A DNA stretch of 64,000 nt. Origin: Paenibacillus sp. FSL R5-0912 (GTDB lineage Bacteria; Bacillota; Bacilli; Paenibacillales; Paenibacillaceae). Of the stretch, positions 27,410-35,734 are shown piece by piece. The DNA lies in contig NZ_CP009282.1 of assembly GCF_000758605.1 (NCBI RefSeq), positions 5,332,001-5,396,000 on the forward strand, written 5' to 3'. How positions within the stretch are numbered: the stretch's first letter is position 1; each line of letters begins with the position of its first letter. The position numbers and the translations under genes were made by a program. The notes beneath the pieces were generated by a model, which was given only the letters and a program-made list of their open reading frames with translations, did no database searches and had not been told where the DNA came from.

Positions 27410-27436
27410 TTCCACACCCCGTATATGATATTGATA

Positions 27437-28229
27437 TTAGAATGAAAATCCGTAAACCAGCGTAGCCACAATCGTCATCGTTCCGCCGACAAGCGCTTCG
27501 TAAGAGATGAGCCCCATACGCTGTTTGATCGTCATCTTCATACTGTCCGCAGTAACGTGATAAGTAAGTGCCCTGCCCTGCGGCAGCGAGTCGATGAACG
27601 TCGCCCCGGTATGGACCATAACGGCTGCCGCCAGCGGAGCCGTGTCCATATCCAGAATGGCCTGTCCGAAGGAACCGGTCGCCACAATAACCCCAGTCGA
27701 AGTGTACGCAGTTGCCGCTGCTATCAGAATACCGGAGATCGGTGTCAGGAACGTGCCGGAGATTCCGGACAGCTCAATGAGATGAACCACCTGATTCGAT
27801 AAATCCGAAGCAGAGATCAAGCCGGCAATTCCGCCTGCCCCGATCAGGATCAGGACGGTGGCTGTCATTTTACGGAGACCGGAGGAAGTATACTGCAGAA
27901 CCTTGTTCCCCTGCCCCATCGCCAGCATACCGATAATTCCGGCCAGCGGCAGAATATAAAGCGCATCCACTTTAAGTCTGGCCAGTGGCTTCAGCCGCCC
28001 CCGATTCCATCATGACACCAGCCAGGACTCCGGCGGCCAGCACCCGCAGAACCATGCCCATTACGCTTTGTGTACCGCTTACAAGAACGCTTACCGTCTG
28101 TTCCAGATTGGCTCCGCCAATAAGCGCCCCTACAATGGCTCCCAGGAACAGTGCGTATACCGGATTCAATTTTCTAAGGATCAGAATAATGGCAATAGCC
28201 TGTCCTGCCACTGCTCCGTACCAATCAAT
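27437..28229 (-). pseudogene. Decayed GntP-family gluconate/glycerate permease
   Basis: The N-terminal part (DWYGAVAGQAIAIILILRKL ... GVLAGVMMESGAAEAT) and C-terminal part (DALYILPLAGIIGMLA ... TIVATLVYGFSF) are both recognisable GntP sequence. They are joined out of frame at about 27972, with some 160-180 middle residues missing compared with the usual 420-450. The expected start codon, correctly spaced from GAAGGAG, reads ATT instead of ATG. It is 27 bp upstream of the glycerate kinase gene and would have been its operon partner. The short gap 28230-28434 holds no other gene. Confidence 0.82.
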
Positions 28230-28383
28230 GATTACTCCTTCGATTTCGAATATCCCCCTAAGTACTTGTTGAACACACTCTCATAATTATACGGTCCCGG
28301 GGCAGTAAACGAATATTGAGGATCGGACGAAATGCATTGTGCAAGTGACCAATAGAAACCAGCTATATTTGTACTCCATTGTT

Positions 28384-28410
28384 AAAAGAGGACCTCCGGC
28401 AACTGCCGGA
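28384..28410 (-). terminator. Terminator after the DHA2 exporter gene
   Basis: The stem TCCGGC-aact-GCCGGA (28395-28410) is followed on the minus strand by GGTCCTCTTTTAAC. Its moderate length and short T-run make it a plausible terminator. Confidence 0.6.
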
Positions 28411-28434
28411 AATCCCCTTATGAACTCTCGAATA

Positions 28435-29913
28435 TTAGGAAGCCGTCTGCCGTCTTGGCGTATCCGGCTGTGCTGCAGCATGACTGTGAACGATACTCCG
28501 TCTCACGAAGAATCCGGCAATCACACCAATCAGCGTGATGACTGCCGCCAGAATGAACGCATTATGCACGCCTGCCGCCAGACTTAGTGATCCCATATCC
28601 GCTGCTGCGGTATCCAAATGAGTACTGATGTAAGTACTTTGGCCGGCAGTCATCACACTTACAATCAGAGCTGTCCCGACTGCACTGGCTAACTGCTGCA
28701 GGGTATTCATGATGGCTGTACCATGCGGATGCAGTTCCCGTGGCAGCTGATTCAGCCCGTTCGTCTGCGCCGGCATCAGGGTAAGCGCCAGACCCACTGT
28801 CATGCAGCAGTGCATAAGAATGATCATGTAGACTGGAGTATTTACGTCAACGCTGGTGAACATCCACATGGCAGCGGACAGAATGATCATACCCGGAATA
28901 ACCAGTACCCGGGGGCCGACTTTATCAAAGCTCCGTCCGATAATGGGTGACAGTATGGCATTGACCAGCCCTGCGGGAAGCATGAGCAGTCCGGCATACA
29001 GCGCTGACAATCTCAGTGAGCCCTGCATAAAGATCGGCAGCAAATACGATGTAGCGAAAATCGTCAGGAAGCCGATCACAATAAACAACGTACCTGCTGT
29101 GAACATAGGATATTTGAACGCCCGCAGATTCATGATCGGCTGCTTCATCGTGAGCTGGCGCAAGATAAACAGTAAGAGCGCTGCAAGTCCGATAACAAGG
29201 CAGGCAATAACCTTCGGACTGCCCCAGCCTCCGTCTCCTTCGCCCACAACACTAAGCCCGTATACGATACCTCCAAAGGCGATGGTGGACAGGACAAGCG
29301 ACAAAATATCAATCTTCGGTTTGGTGATCGTTGCCACGTTCTCAATATTAAGCAGCCCGATAATAAAGTCGATCACCAGGAAAGGAACCAGCACCCAGAA
29401 CATCCAGTGCCAATCCAGCTTGTCGATGATCAGCCCGGACACGGTAGGTCCAAGCGCCGGAGCTACCATCATCACGAGACCTACCATACCCATAGCCGCC
29501 CCGCGTTTAGCGGGTGGAATAATAGTCAGGATCGTATTGAAGATGACCGGCATCAAGATTGCGGTACCCGCTGCTTGAACCAAACGCCCGATAAGCAGCA
29601 TCCCAAAGCCCGGGGCAAGCCCTGCGGCCAAGGTTCCGAGCATAAATAAGCTGATCGCTGTCACAAATAGTTTTCTAGTTGTGAACCACTGCAGCAGTAA
29701 GGCTGAGACCGGCATAATGATGCTGATGACCAGAATGTAACCTGTGGTGATCCATTGTGCGGTTGAAGCGGAAAGATTCCACTCCGCCATAAGCACGGGC
29801 AGGGCCACGTTCATCATGGTCTCACTTAACAACCCGATGAATCCCCCTAATAATAGCGCAACGAGCACAGGGATTACCTTGTATTTCACCTTGATTTGTG
29901 TTGCCTCATTCAT
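28435..29913 (-). CDS. DHA2-family multidrug efflux MFS transporter (EmrB/QacA type)
   Basis: This 492-residue protein has about 14 membrane spans, typical of drug:proton antiporters of the DHA2 group. Motif-like segments are LLSETMMNVALPVLMAEW near the N-terminus, LIGRLVQAAGTAILMPV (motif C region) and GPTVSGLIIDKLDWHWMFW. It resembles LmrB/YhcA-type exporters. A MarR gene follows upstream in the same direction but with its own 125-bp gap, where a promoter with a doubled 9-bp site is found. Likely control is MarR repression relieved by a toxic ligand. Confidence 0.92.
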   Translation of the reverse strand: MNEATQIKVKYKVIPVLVALLLGGFIGLLSETMMNVALPVLMAEWNLSASTAQWITTGYILVISIIMPVSALLLQWFTTRKLFVTAISLFMLGTLAAGLAPGFGMLLIGRLVQAAGTAILMPVIFNTILTIIPPAKRGAAMGMVGLVMMVAPALGPTVSGLIIDKLDWHWMFWVLVPFLVIDFIIGLLNIENVATITKPKIDILSLVLSTIAFGGIVYGLSVVGEGDGGWGSPKVIACLVIGLAALLLFILRQLTMKQPIMNLRAFKYPMFTAGTLFIVIGFLTIFATSYLLPIFMQGSLRLSALYAGLLMLPAGLVNAILSPIIGRSFDKVGPRVLVIPGMIILSAAMWMFTSVDVNTPVYMIILMHCCMTVGLALTLMPAQTNGLNQLPRELHPHGTAIMNTLQQLASAVGTALIVSVMTAGQSTYISTHLDTAAADMGSLSLAAGVHNAFILAAVITLIGVIAGFFVRRSIVHSHAAAQPDTPRRQTAS

Positions 29914-29953
29914 GTACTAACGTTCTCCTCTCGAATTGCCTAACCATATTATC

Positions 29954-29996
29954 TATATGTTCGATTATTATATGTTCACTTATTAAATGGAGTCAA
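29954..29996 (-). promoter_or_regulatory. Promoter of the exporter gene with doubled MarR-type site
   Basis: On the minus strand TTGACT (29991-29996), an 18-bp spacer and TATAAT (29967-29972) form the promoter. GAACATATA occurs twice, 15 bp apart (29969-29977 and 29954-29962), overlapping the -10 box and start site. This placement suits a repressor, probably the MarR protein encoded just upstream. Confidence 0.75.
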
Positions 29997-30037
29997 GGTT
30001 TTTCTTTAAACTTTCTTTTGGCAAATTCATTCCAGAG

Positions 30038-30466
30038 CTATGTCGACAACGTCTTTAAGCGGGCAATGAAATCATGCATATCCGGCCCCAGTCTGGAGAA
30101 AAACATCTGGTCCGCGCTCATAACAATCCGGCTGGCACGTTCCATAACAGCTACACCGGATTCGGTCAGTGAGATCAGCTTGGCTCTGGTATCCTGCGGA
30201 TGCGGCACACGGCTGATATACCCTTTTTTCTCCAATGTTCTCAGCACTTCTGAAGCCATCATCGGATCGATATCAGAATTGTGGGCAATCTGAATCTGCG
30301 TCACACCGGACGCGCTTTCCCGCTCATTCAGTGCATGGCAGGACCGCAGAAGCGCAAACTGGACATGTGTCAGATCCACCTCCCGCAGCTCAGCTTTCAT
30401 TAACTTTTGCCAATTGTTCGTGACTCTCCACATGATATAACCTATATCTTCCGTATATTGATCCAT
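30038..30466 (-). CDS. MarR-family regulator
   Basis: This 142-residue protein has the MarR winged helix (about 30-105): QIAHNSDIDPMMASEVLRTLEKKGYISRVPHPQDTRAKLISLTESG, including the conserved DxR wing motif (DTRAK). GGGAG precedes the ATG by eight bases. It lies immediately upstream of, and parallel to, the DHA2 exporter and is the probable repressor of it. Confidence 0.92.
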   Translation of the reverse strand: MDQYTEDIGYIMWRVTNNWQKLMKAELREVDLTHVQFALLRSCHALNERESASGVTQIQIAHNSDIDPMMASEVLRTLEKKGYISRVPHPQDTRAKLISLTESGVAVMERASRIVMSADQMFFSRLGPDMHDFIARLKTLST

Positions 30467-30570
30467 TCCGCGTCTCCCGTCGTTGTTGCTGCGTTATATT
30501 TGTTCATTATAAGCAGGAGAAGAAGCGCCGTCAAAAAATATAGATGCTCCCCATTCCGATTATTTTGCTG

Positions 30571-31106
30571 CTAAATTACAACATCCTGATATCCAACATC
30601 AACTACAGCTTCATCCAATAAACGAAGTCCCAGGCCATTTTCCTGATCCCATGTACTCTTAAATAGAATCCCAATATCTCGTCCTTCCCTTTTTAAATCT
30701 CTCCCTACTATTTATCCGCAAATCCTTCAGGTTCAAACGCACCCGCGTTCCACCAACACCACCAAGATGTTCAAATGTATTGTTTATCTTTGTTGGGACA
30801 AGCTGCATTGTTTTAACATCATTTAATTCGTGCCATGTTAATTTGTATTTATCTCTTTTGTTCTGATGCCTGACGAAAAAACAGGTCAACTTTGGTGGAA
30901 TCCACTTATAGTCGGTCTGTAAATGAAATAGAAATATTTTGACAAAGAATACTTTGCTGAATAGCCCCCCAATTTTCTTTCAAAGTATTAAAAGTATTAT
31001 ATGAAGCATACTGTTTTTCACTAAATTCGCCATCTTCTTCACCATCTACCATCAAAGCAATATTGACTTCTCCTCCGAAAAACTCAATTGTAGTATCCTT
31101 GCTTGA
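30571..31106 (-). pseudogene. Decayed DUF6985-type (probable immunity) gene
   Basis: Three pieces in different frames make up one protein: KDTTIEFFGGEVNIALMVDG then EFSEKQYASYNTF (31100-30920), VRHQNKRDKYKLTWHELNDV (30889-30690), and GRDIGILFKSTWDQENGLGL then DEAVVDVGYQDVVI with its stop at 30571. The closing (L)FxxTWDxENGxG ... VGYQD pattern is characteristic of DUF6985 proteins often found beside polymorphic toxins. At least two frame changes and a lost start make it a pseudogene. Confidence 0.65.
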
Positions 31107-31431
31107 TTAACAAATCTGTTGTCAACGGTTTTAATAAGACCATTAAGAATGAATATTATCTTTTCTTCTTAACCGGTACTGCCGAACCCCTATGAGAAAC
31201 GAAAACAACAAAAACAAGTCAATCATGGGGGCATCTGACCACAATTGACCTGTCCTGTGTAATAGAATAGCGACACTTTCTTCATCATAAAAGAATACTT
31301 CAAGTAATTGACTTAGGTCATAACTTGACTCTTCCTCCTAATTGAACGAACATAATTTCTGTTTCATTTGCAATTAGGCAGTTTGGTGACCAACGTTAGT
31401 CACTTCCAAAAAAGAAACAAAATCATTGGGT
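31107..31431 (-). other. Gene-poor stretch with a possible second decayed fragment
   Basis: This A+T-rich stretch upstream of the DUF6985 remnant has no intact gene. On the minus strand a short frame reads SYDLSQLLEVFFYDEESVAI then LWSDAPMIDLFLLFSFLIGV followed by a basic tail, and looks like part of a small protein. I cannot assign a family. It may be another worn-out immunity or toxin-tail fragment of the toxin locus. Confidence 0.35.
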
Positions 31432-31908
31432 TCAGACTTTATTATTAGTTAGTCCCATTTTAATTTGTTCAAACCATTCCATAGAAATGTCATCTGCAGT
31501 TTTAACAGGATCATTAGTATGTATCAAATCATATTTATATTCAGCATTAAGACTATTCTTATCTACTTTGTAAACTAGTTTAATTTCAGTGGGCATTTCT
31601 CTGTTGTAATCATTGCATAATTTATATATTTTTTCGATGTCTCCATTTATTATTCTCATTACTCCTCTTTGCCGGTCTACAGATGTATTATATTGAAATT
31701 TATTTTCATTTTTTTCCAAAGCATCATTTAATTTATTTTTTCTAACAACTTTCCCATTAATCAAGAAGAAAAAATCACTGGAAATGACCTTTTCCTCAAA
31801 TGAGCAATAGATAAATATTGTATCAGCATTATTACTAACATACTCCAAACATATAGAGACCATATCCGCTTGCAATTCACTAAAAAAATCTTCAAACACC
31901 TTATTCAT
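31432..31908 (-). CDS. Probable immunity protein, YezG/DUF600-like
   Basis: This 158-residue soluble acidic protein starts 15 bp after the toxin stop, with AAAGGATG as ribosome site. Its pattern (an N-terminal helix, ADTIFIYCSFEEKVISSDFF, then PTEIKLVYKVDKNSLNAEYK and a C-terminal W-containing helix DDISMEWFEQIK) resembles the DUF600/YezG family, which neutralises the YeeF-type DNase in Bacillus. A YezG-type immunity gene beside a YeeF-type nuclease end is the expected pairing. The match is by pattern only and divergent. Confidence 0.65.
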   Translation of the reverse strand: MNKVFEDFFSELQADMVSICLEYVSNNADTIFIYCSFEEKVISSDFFFLINGKVVRKNKLNDALEKNENKFQYNTSVDRQRGVMRIINGDIEKIYKLCNDYNREMPTEIKLVYKVDKNSLNAEYKYDLIHTNDPVKTADDISMEWFEQIKMGLTNNKV

Positions 31909-31923
31909 TGATTGATCATCCTT

Positions 31924-34032
31924 TCAATTCAATAAATCCTTAGAAAAAAATTCTCCATCTATCTCGTAATCTATAATAAACTTAGATGGTCGTAAGTTAT
32001 CTCCCTCATATTTCACTTCAACATTTACTTTTACTTGCTTTCCTTCCTTTATTGCTGCCGCCCACTGATTTTCAATTTTTTTATACTTACTCAAATTCAC
32101 ATTACTTGACTGAGATACAAGGTTATCAATCTCTGGTGACCCTCCAAATCTGTCTCCTGCCAAATGACCTGCATGGTCTCCAGTTACTTTGCCTGGTGTA
32201 TTTGCATCATGCGGTAATCTTTCATCTCTTGCCGTTAATTTTAGCTCATCCGTACTAAACTTTTCAATTCTACCCAACTGATCTGTTTCATAATTATATT
32301 GGTGCTCACCGGCCTTATACTTCGCATTAGGTATTAGTTTCCCTGTATCATCAAAAGGATTATCAGCAAAAGTCTTTTCAGGTACTTCACCCGGCCCCTC
32401 AACCCTACCGCCGTTGCCACCCATTTCATCCATCGCATCAATATATTGCTGCTGCACCGGCGTCTTCGGCAACGCTGGGGTATCGGGTATTTCCCCTGCC
32501 TTGAAGGCAAACCCCTCCGGTGTCTGTAAGACTGGACCCAGCTCCGGGAGCTTCGACTTGATTCCTTTCAGGGCATCCTTCGCCGCCTGGCTGACGACGT
32601 CTTCCACCCCGCTGAACACTTTCCCAGCTTTGCCAATTTTGGTGACCTGCAGTCCCGGAACCAGTATGGACGCTACCGAGCCCAGCATCGCTGCCTTCTC
32701 TTCCGGGGTTCCTTCGTCAAAATTATGATAAGCCATCTTGGCCGCTTCCACCAGTACTTCCGGATGCTCCATGATATACACCGCTTGATTCTTCATTTCC
32801 GTTGTTGTTTTGACCGGGTGGACCACAAGCTTGAAGGCAAATGTAGCCGTATCCGCCACACCCATGATGACCTCTGTGATCAAGCCTTCCCCAAAAGCCC
32901 TTACTACCGCGTCTGCTTGTACGACTTTTTTCCGCCATTCCGTCATACCGTACGTGTCTTCCAGCCACATTTCATAGGCCAGCACCTGATTGGTTACTTT
33001 GGGATCAGAAATCCGCTCCATATAATAGTTAAAGGTCGTCTCATTTCGTTTGTTGCTAGCGGTAATCGGAGTGCCATCCGGCAGTTCCAGCGGCGGACCG
33101 TTCAGCCGTCTTGCAGCTTCGATCTGCTCCTGGACCTGCCTCACAGCCTCAGCGATCCTGATCTCCTCCCGCTTCACTTCCAGCTGGCTTCGCGCATAGT
33201 TCCCAGCGGCACTCTTCTCCATCGCCAGCCGCAGCTGCAGCAGATATTCTTCGTTATGTATGAGCGGTACACTCTCCGCCGTGATCGACGGATCATAATC
33301 GCAGGCTTTGACAGCCGGCTGCTTGAAATAGCCGCTTAGATCCTTCCCTGGTTCATATTGAACCTTGGCTACACCCAGCGAAACCAGCTTCCGGCGTGCT
33401 TCCTCGGCCTGCGCATGGACAGCCTCCATCTGCGTCTTGTTCCCGAACGCTTCATAGACCTTGAAGGCCATCTGCGCCTTCGCGATCCCATCCCGCGCCG
33501 CGAAGATATCCTTCAGCTTGCTTACGGCCGCAATACCCTCTACGGTCAAAAGCCCGGACGTTTGGATGATATTCCGCAGCTTCTGCACTGCCGGATCGTT
33601 ATTCAGCTCATCCTTTCCCAGCAGGACGGTAACCGAAGTGATCAGATGCGATACACTCTTCTGCACAAAGGCTGGAATGGAAACCCGCCCGGCAGGACCT
33701 TGTGTCCCAAAGCTTCCGAATACACCCGCGAGAAGACTAAACTGCTGCGTGAGCTTGTCGGCCTGCCGTTTATTCTCCTCCTGGAGTCCTGCAACCCCCT
33801 TCAGGGCGGTCCGGATAATATCCTCCAATTTCTCTGCTTCTACGGTTAATTCATTGATCATGACCTGGGACTTCACGAGGTGGTCTCCCAGGGGAATTCC
33901 GCCCCAGCCGCTGGACTGGCCCTTCAGCTGCAAATACAGCCGGTTAGTGTCCTGGCTTACCTGGCCTATTCTGGTCTGCAGGCGCTGGACTTCATTCTCA
34001 TTAAATATAAGCTTCCTGGAAGACAATATCAT
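31924..34032 (-). CDS. Polymorphic toxin with C-terminal DNA/RNA non-specific endonuclease domain
   Basis: This 702-residue protein has a helical WXG/LXG-like N-terminal module (about 1-120), with coiled-coil stretches to about 330. A middle region with hydrophobic patches (VIMGVADTATFAFKLVVHPV, AAMLGSVASILVPGLQV) follows, then a Pro-rich linker with ETPVQQQYIDAMDE-type pretoxin sequence. The C-terminal nuclease domain (about 590-702) has the YeeF-like pattern GDHAGHLAGDRFGGSPEIDN, KIENQWAAAIKEGKQVKVNV and KFIIDYEIDG. The GDHAGH segment supplies the catalytic His. It is likely exported by a type VII (Esx) system and used against competitors. The cognate immunity gene follows at once. The secretion machinery is not in the window. 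Confidence 0.85.
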   Translation of the reverse strand: MILSSRKLIFNENEVQRLQTRIGQVSQDTNRLYLQLKGQSSGWGGIPLGDHLVKSQVMINELTVEAEKLEDIIRTALKGVAGLQEENKRQADKLTQQFSLLAGVFGSFGTQGPAGRVSIPAFVQKSVSHLITSVTVLLGKDELNNDPAVQKLRNIIQTSGLLTVEGIAAVSKLKDIFAARDGIAKAQMAFKVYEAFGNKTQMEAVHAQAEEARRKLVSLGVAKVQYEPGKDLSGYFKQPAVKACDYDPSITAESVPLIHNEEYLLQLRLAMEKSAAGNYARSQLEVKREEIRIAEAVRQVQEQIEAARRLNGPPLELPDGTPITASNKRNETTFNYYMERISDPKVTNQVLAYEMWLEDTYGMTEWRKKVVQADAVVRAFGEGLITEVIMGVADTATFAFKLVVHPVKTTTEMKNQAVYIMEHPEVLVEAAKMAYHNFDEGTPEEKAAMLGSVASILVPGLQVTKIGKAGKVFSGVEDVVSQAAKDALKGIKSKLPELGPVLQTPEGFAFKAGEIPDTPALPKTPVQQQYIDAMDEMGGNGGRVEGPGEVPEKTFADNPFDDTGKLIPNAKYKAGEHQYNYETDQLGRIEKFSTDELKLTARDERLPHDANTPGKVTGDHAGHLAGDRFGGSPEIDNLVSQSSNVNLSKYKKIENQWAAAIKEGKQVKVNVEVKYEGDNLRPSKFIIDYEIDGEFFSKDLLN

Positions 34033-34159
34033 CCCTGCTTCCTTGTCAATATATATCCATTATTGTTATGCAGATTCCTTCTTTATCGGATTAATCTTCC
34101 ATAAATTTAAGAGATAACCATTGAGATGAAAGAGTAAGGGATGGTAAACACTTCGGCTA

Positions 34160-35734
34160 TTAATCTATTGACGCAGACAGTACTTTTTGCTGATTACGGT
34201 ATTCTACCGGACTCACACCTTCACTTTCTTTAAACACCCGGTTGAAGTTCTTCGTGTTCTCAAACCCGGATTTCTTGGCGATCTCGTAAATCATATCATC
34301 TGTTGTTTGGAGCAGCTGCTTGGCCTTACCGATCCGGACTTTCTTCAAATAGTTCACAAAATTCTCTCCCGTGTATTCCCGGAAGACCTGGCTAAAATAA
34401 GAATAGTTAAAGGACACTAGATTAGAAATAATGGTCATATTAATATTCTGCGCATAGTTCTCGTGAATGTATTGGATCGCCTTCTTCATTTCTTTATTAT
34501 CGATCTGCACGGATTTCAGGGTTTGGAGGTTGCCATCCAGCAGCAGGAACAGGCTCTCTACTTCACAGGAATAGTCTTGGAAACAGCTGAACTGATATAA
34601 ATCGCTAACCTTGCTGTACTGTTGGAGTATTTCCGTTGATTCTTCTTTACCATACGATTGAAAGGTTTGATCAAATACAAGTTCGTTCAAGGCTCTGCTA
34701 ATTCCCTCAAGATACCCGATATTCTTCGGGCTGATATCCGCAGCGTCCAATATTTCACGCAGCAGGCCCAGCAGCTCCTTCTCCCGCCCTGAACCCAGCA
34801 TATTTGCAACCCTTTTGATTGTATCAGCCGGCACCTGATAGGCGTTATCCTTAAGGCAAACCTCTTCGAATGTTACGATACCGGGTGCGGGCAGCATGAA
34901 AGTATGCTTCAAAGAAACAGCCGCCTCCTCATAAGCAGAGTACAGCTTCTCCATCCCATAATTCAGCCCGCTTACGGAGATATTCAGGTGAGAATCTGCC
35001 TGCATCAGCAGCCTTGTTACTATCCGAGCAGCATGCATCCCTTCCGTCAGGATAACAGCCTGCGTATTCCGGTCAAAAAACCGCACAAAGCGAAAATGAA
35101 ATGCAGGCTGAAGCTGTTCTATTAACGCTTGAAACTGCGCCTTAAAGGTCATCGACCCTAGTGCCTGCAAATCCCCGGCATGTTTAATCATTACTGCATG
35201 AAAACCGTGATCCATCCAAACCAGCTCCAGCTGGGCCAGCCGCTCTCTAACCTCTTCCGGCTCCGCTGATGAATGGCCCGCGTAGTAATTCAGCTGGCTC
35301 TCCATGTACTCCTCCCGCTGCTCAGAGGGCGCGGACCGTGCAACTATCACTTCCTCTCTTCGTCCAAGCTCATCTTCAGCACGCTTGATCGTAGCAGCCA
35401 ATTCCTCGCGGATCACCGGTTTGAGCAGATATTCCTTCACTTCATAACGGATAGCCGCTCTGGCATAAGAGAAATCATCATAGCCGCTGACTATTACAAT
35501 TACAGGCTTCAGATGGAAGTCTTGAATCGATTTTATTAATCCGATCCCATCCATCTCCGGCATACGAATATCTGTAATCAGAAGATCTATATTCACAGCT
35601 TTCAGTATGTCCAGCGCTTCAAATGCATCGCAAGCCAAGTGAATGTCATAGACATCTTTATACTCCCGCTCAATCATGGCCTGGAGCCCGCGGCGGATAT
35701 TCTTTTCATCATCCACAATCAGGAGCTTTCTCAT
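34160..35734 (-). CDS. YesN-type response regulator, AraC output
   Basis: This 524-residue protein has an N-terminal receiver (LLIVDDE, phospho-acceptor D55 in ITDIRMPEMDG, K105 region YLLKPV), a middle linker domain and a C-terminal AraC helix-turn-helix pair (about 420-518, FNYSYFSQVFREYTGENFVNYLKKVRIGKA and GFENTKNFNRVFKESEGVSPVEY). The start codon overlaps the stop of the cognate kinase gene by 4 bp. No transporter or enzyme gene follows; the next gene downstream is the toxin. Its target is therefore not evident. Confidence 0.93.
   Translation of the reverse strand: MRKLLIVDDEKNIRRGLQAMIEREYKDVYDIHLACDAFEALDILKAVNIDLLITDIRMPEMDGIGLIKSIQDFHLKPVIVIVSGYDDFSYARAAIRYEVKEYLLKPVIREELAATIKRAEDELGRREEVIVARSAPSEQREEYMESQLNYYAGHSSAEPEEVRERLAQLELVWMDHGFHAVMIKHAGDLQALGSMTFKAQFQALIEQLQPAFHFRFVRFFDRNTQAVILTEGMHAARIVTRLLMQADSHLNISVSGLNYGMEKLYSAYEEAAVSLKHTFMLPAPGIVTFEEVCLKDNAYQVPADTIKRVANMLGSGREKELLGLLREILDAADISPKNIGYLEGISRALNELVFDQTFQSYGKEESTEILQQYSKVSDLYQFSCFQDYSCEVESLFLLLDGNLQTLKSVQIDNKEMKKAIQYIHENYAQNINMTIISNLVSFNYSYFSQVFREYTGENFVNYLKKVRIGKAKQLLQTTDDMIYEIAKKSGFENTKNFNRVFKESEGVSPVEYRNQQKVLSASID

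Noticed and set aside
31924..34032. The toxin locus as part of a prophage
   Set aside because: No integrase, portal, terminase, tail or lysis genes are near; the N-terminus fits a WXG/LXG-type exported toxin.
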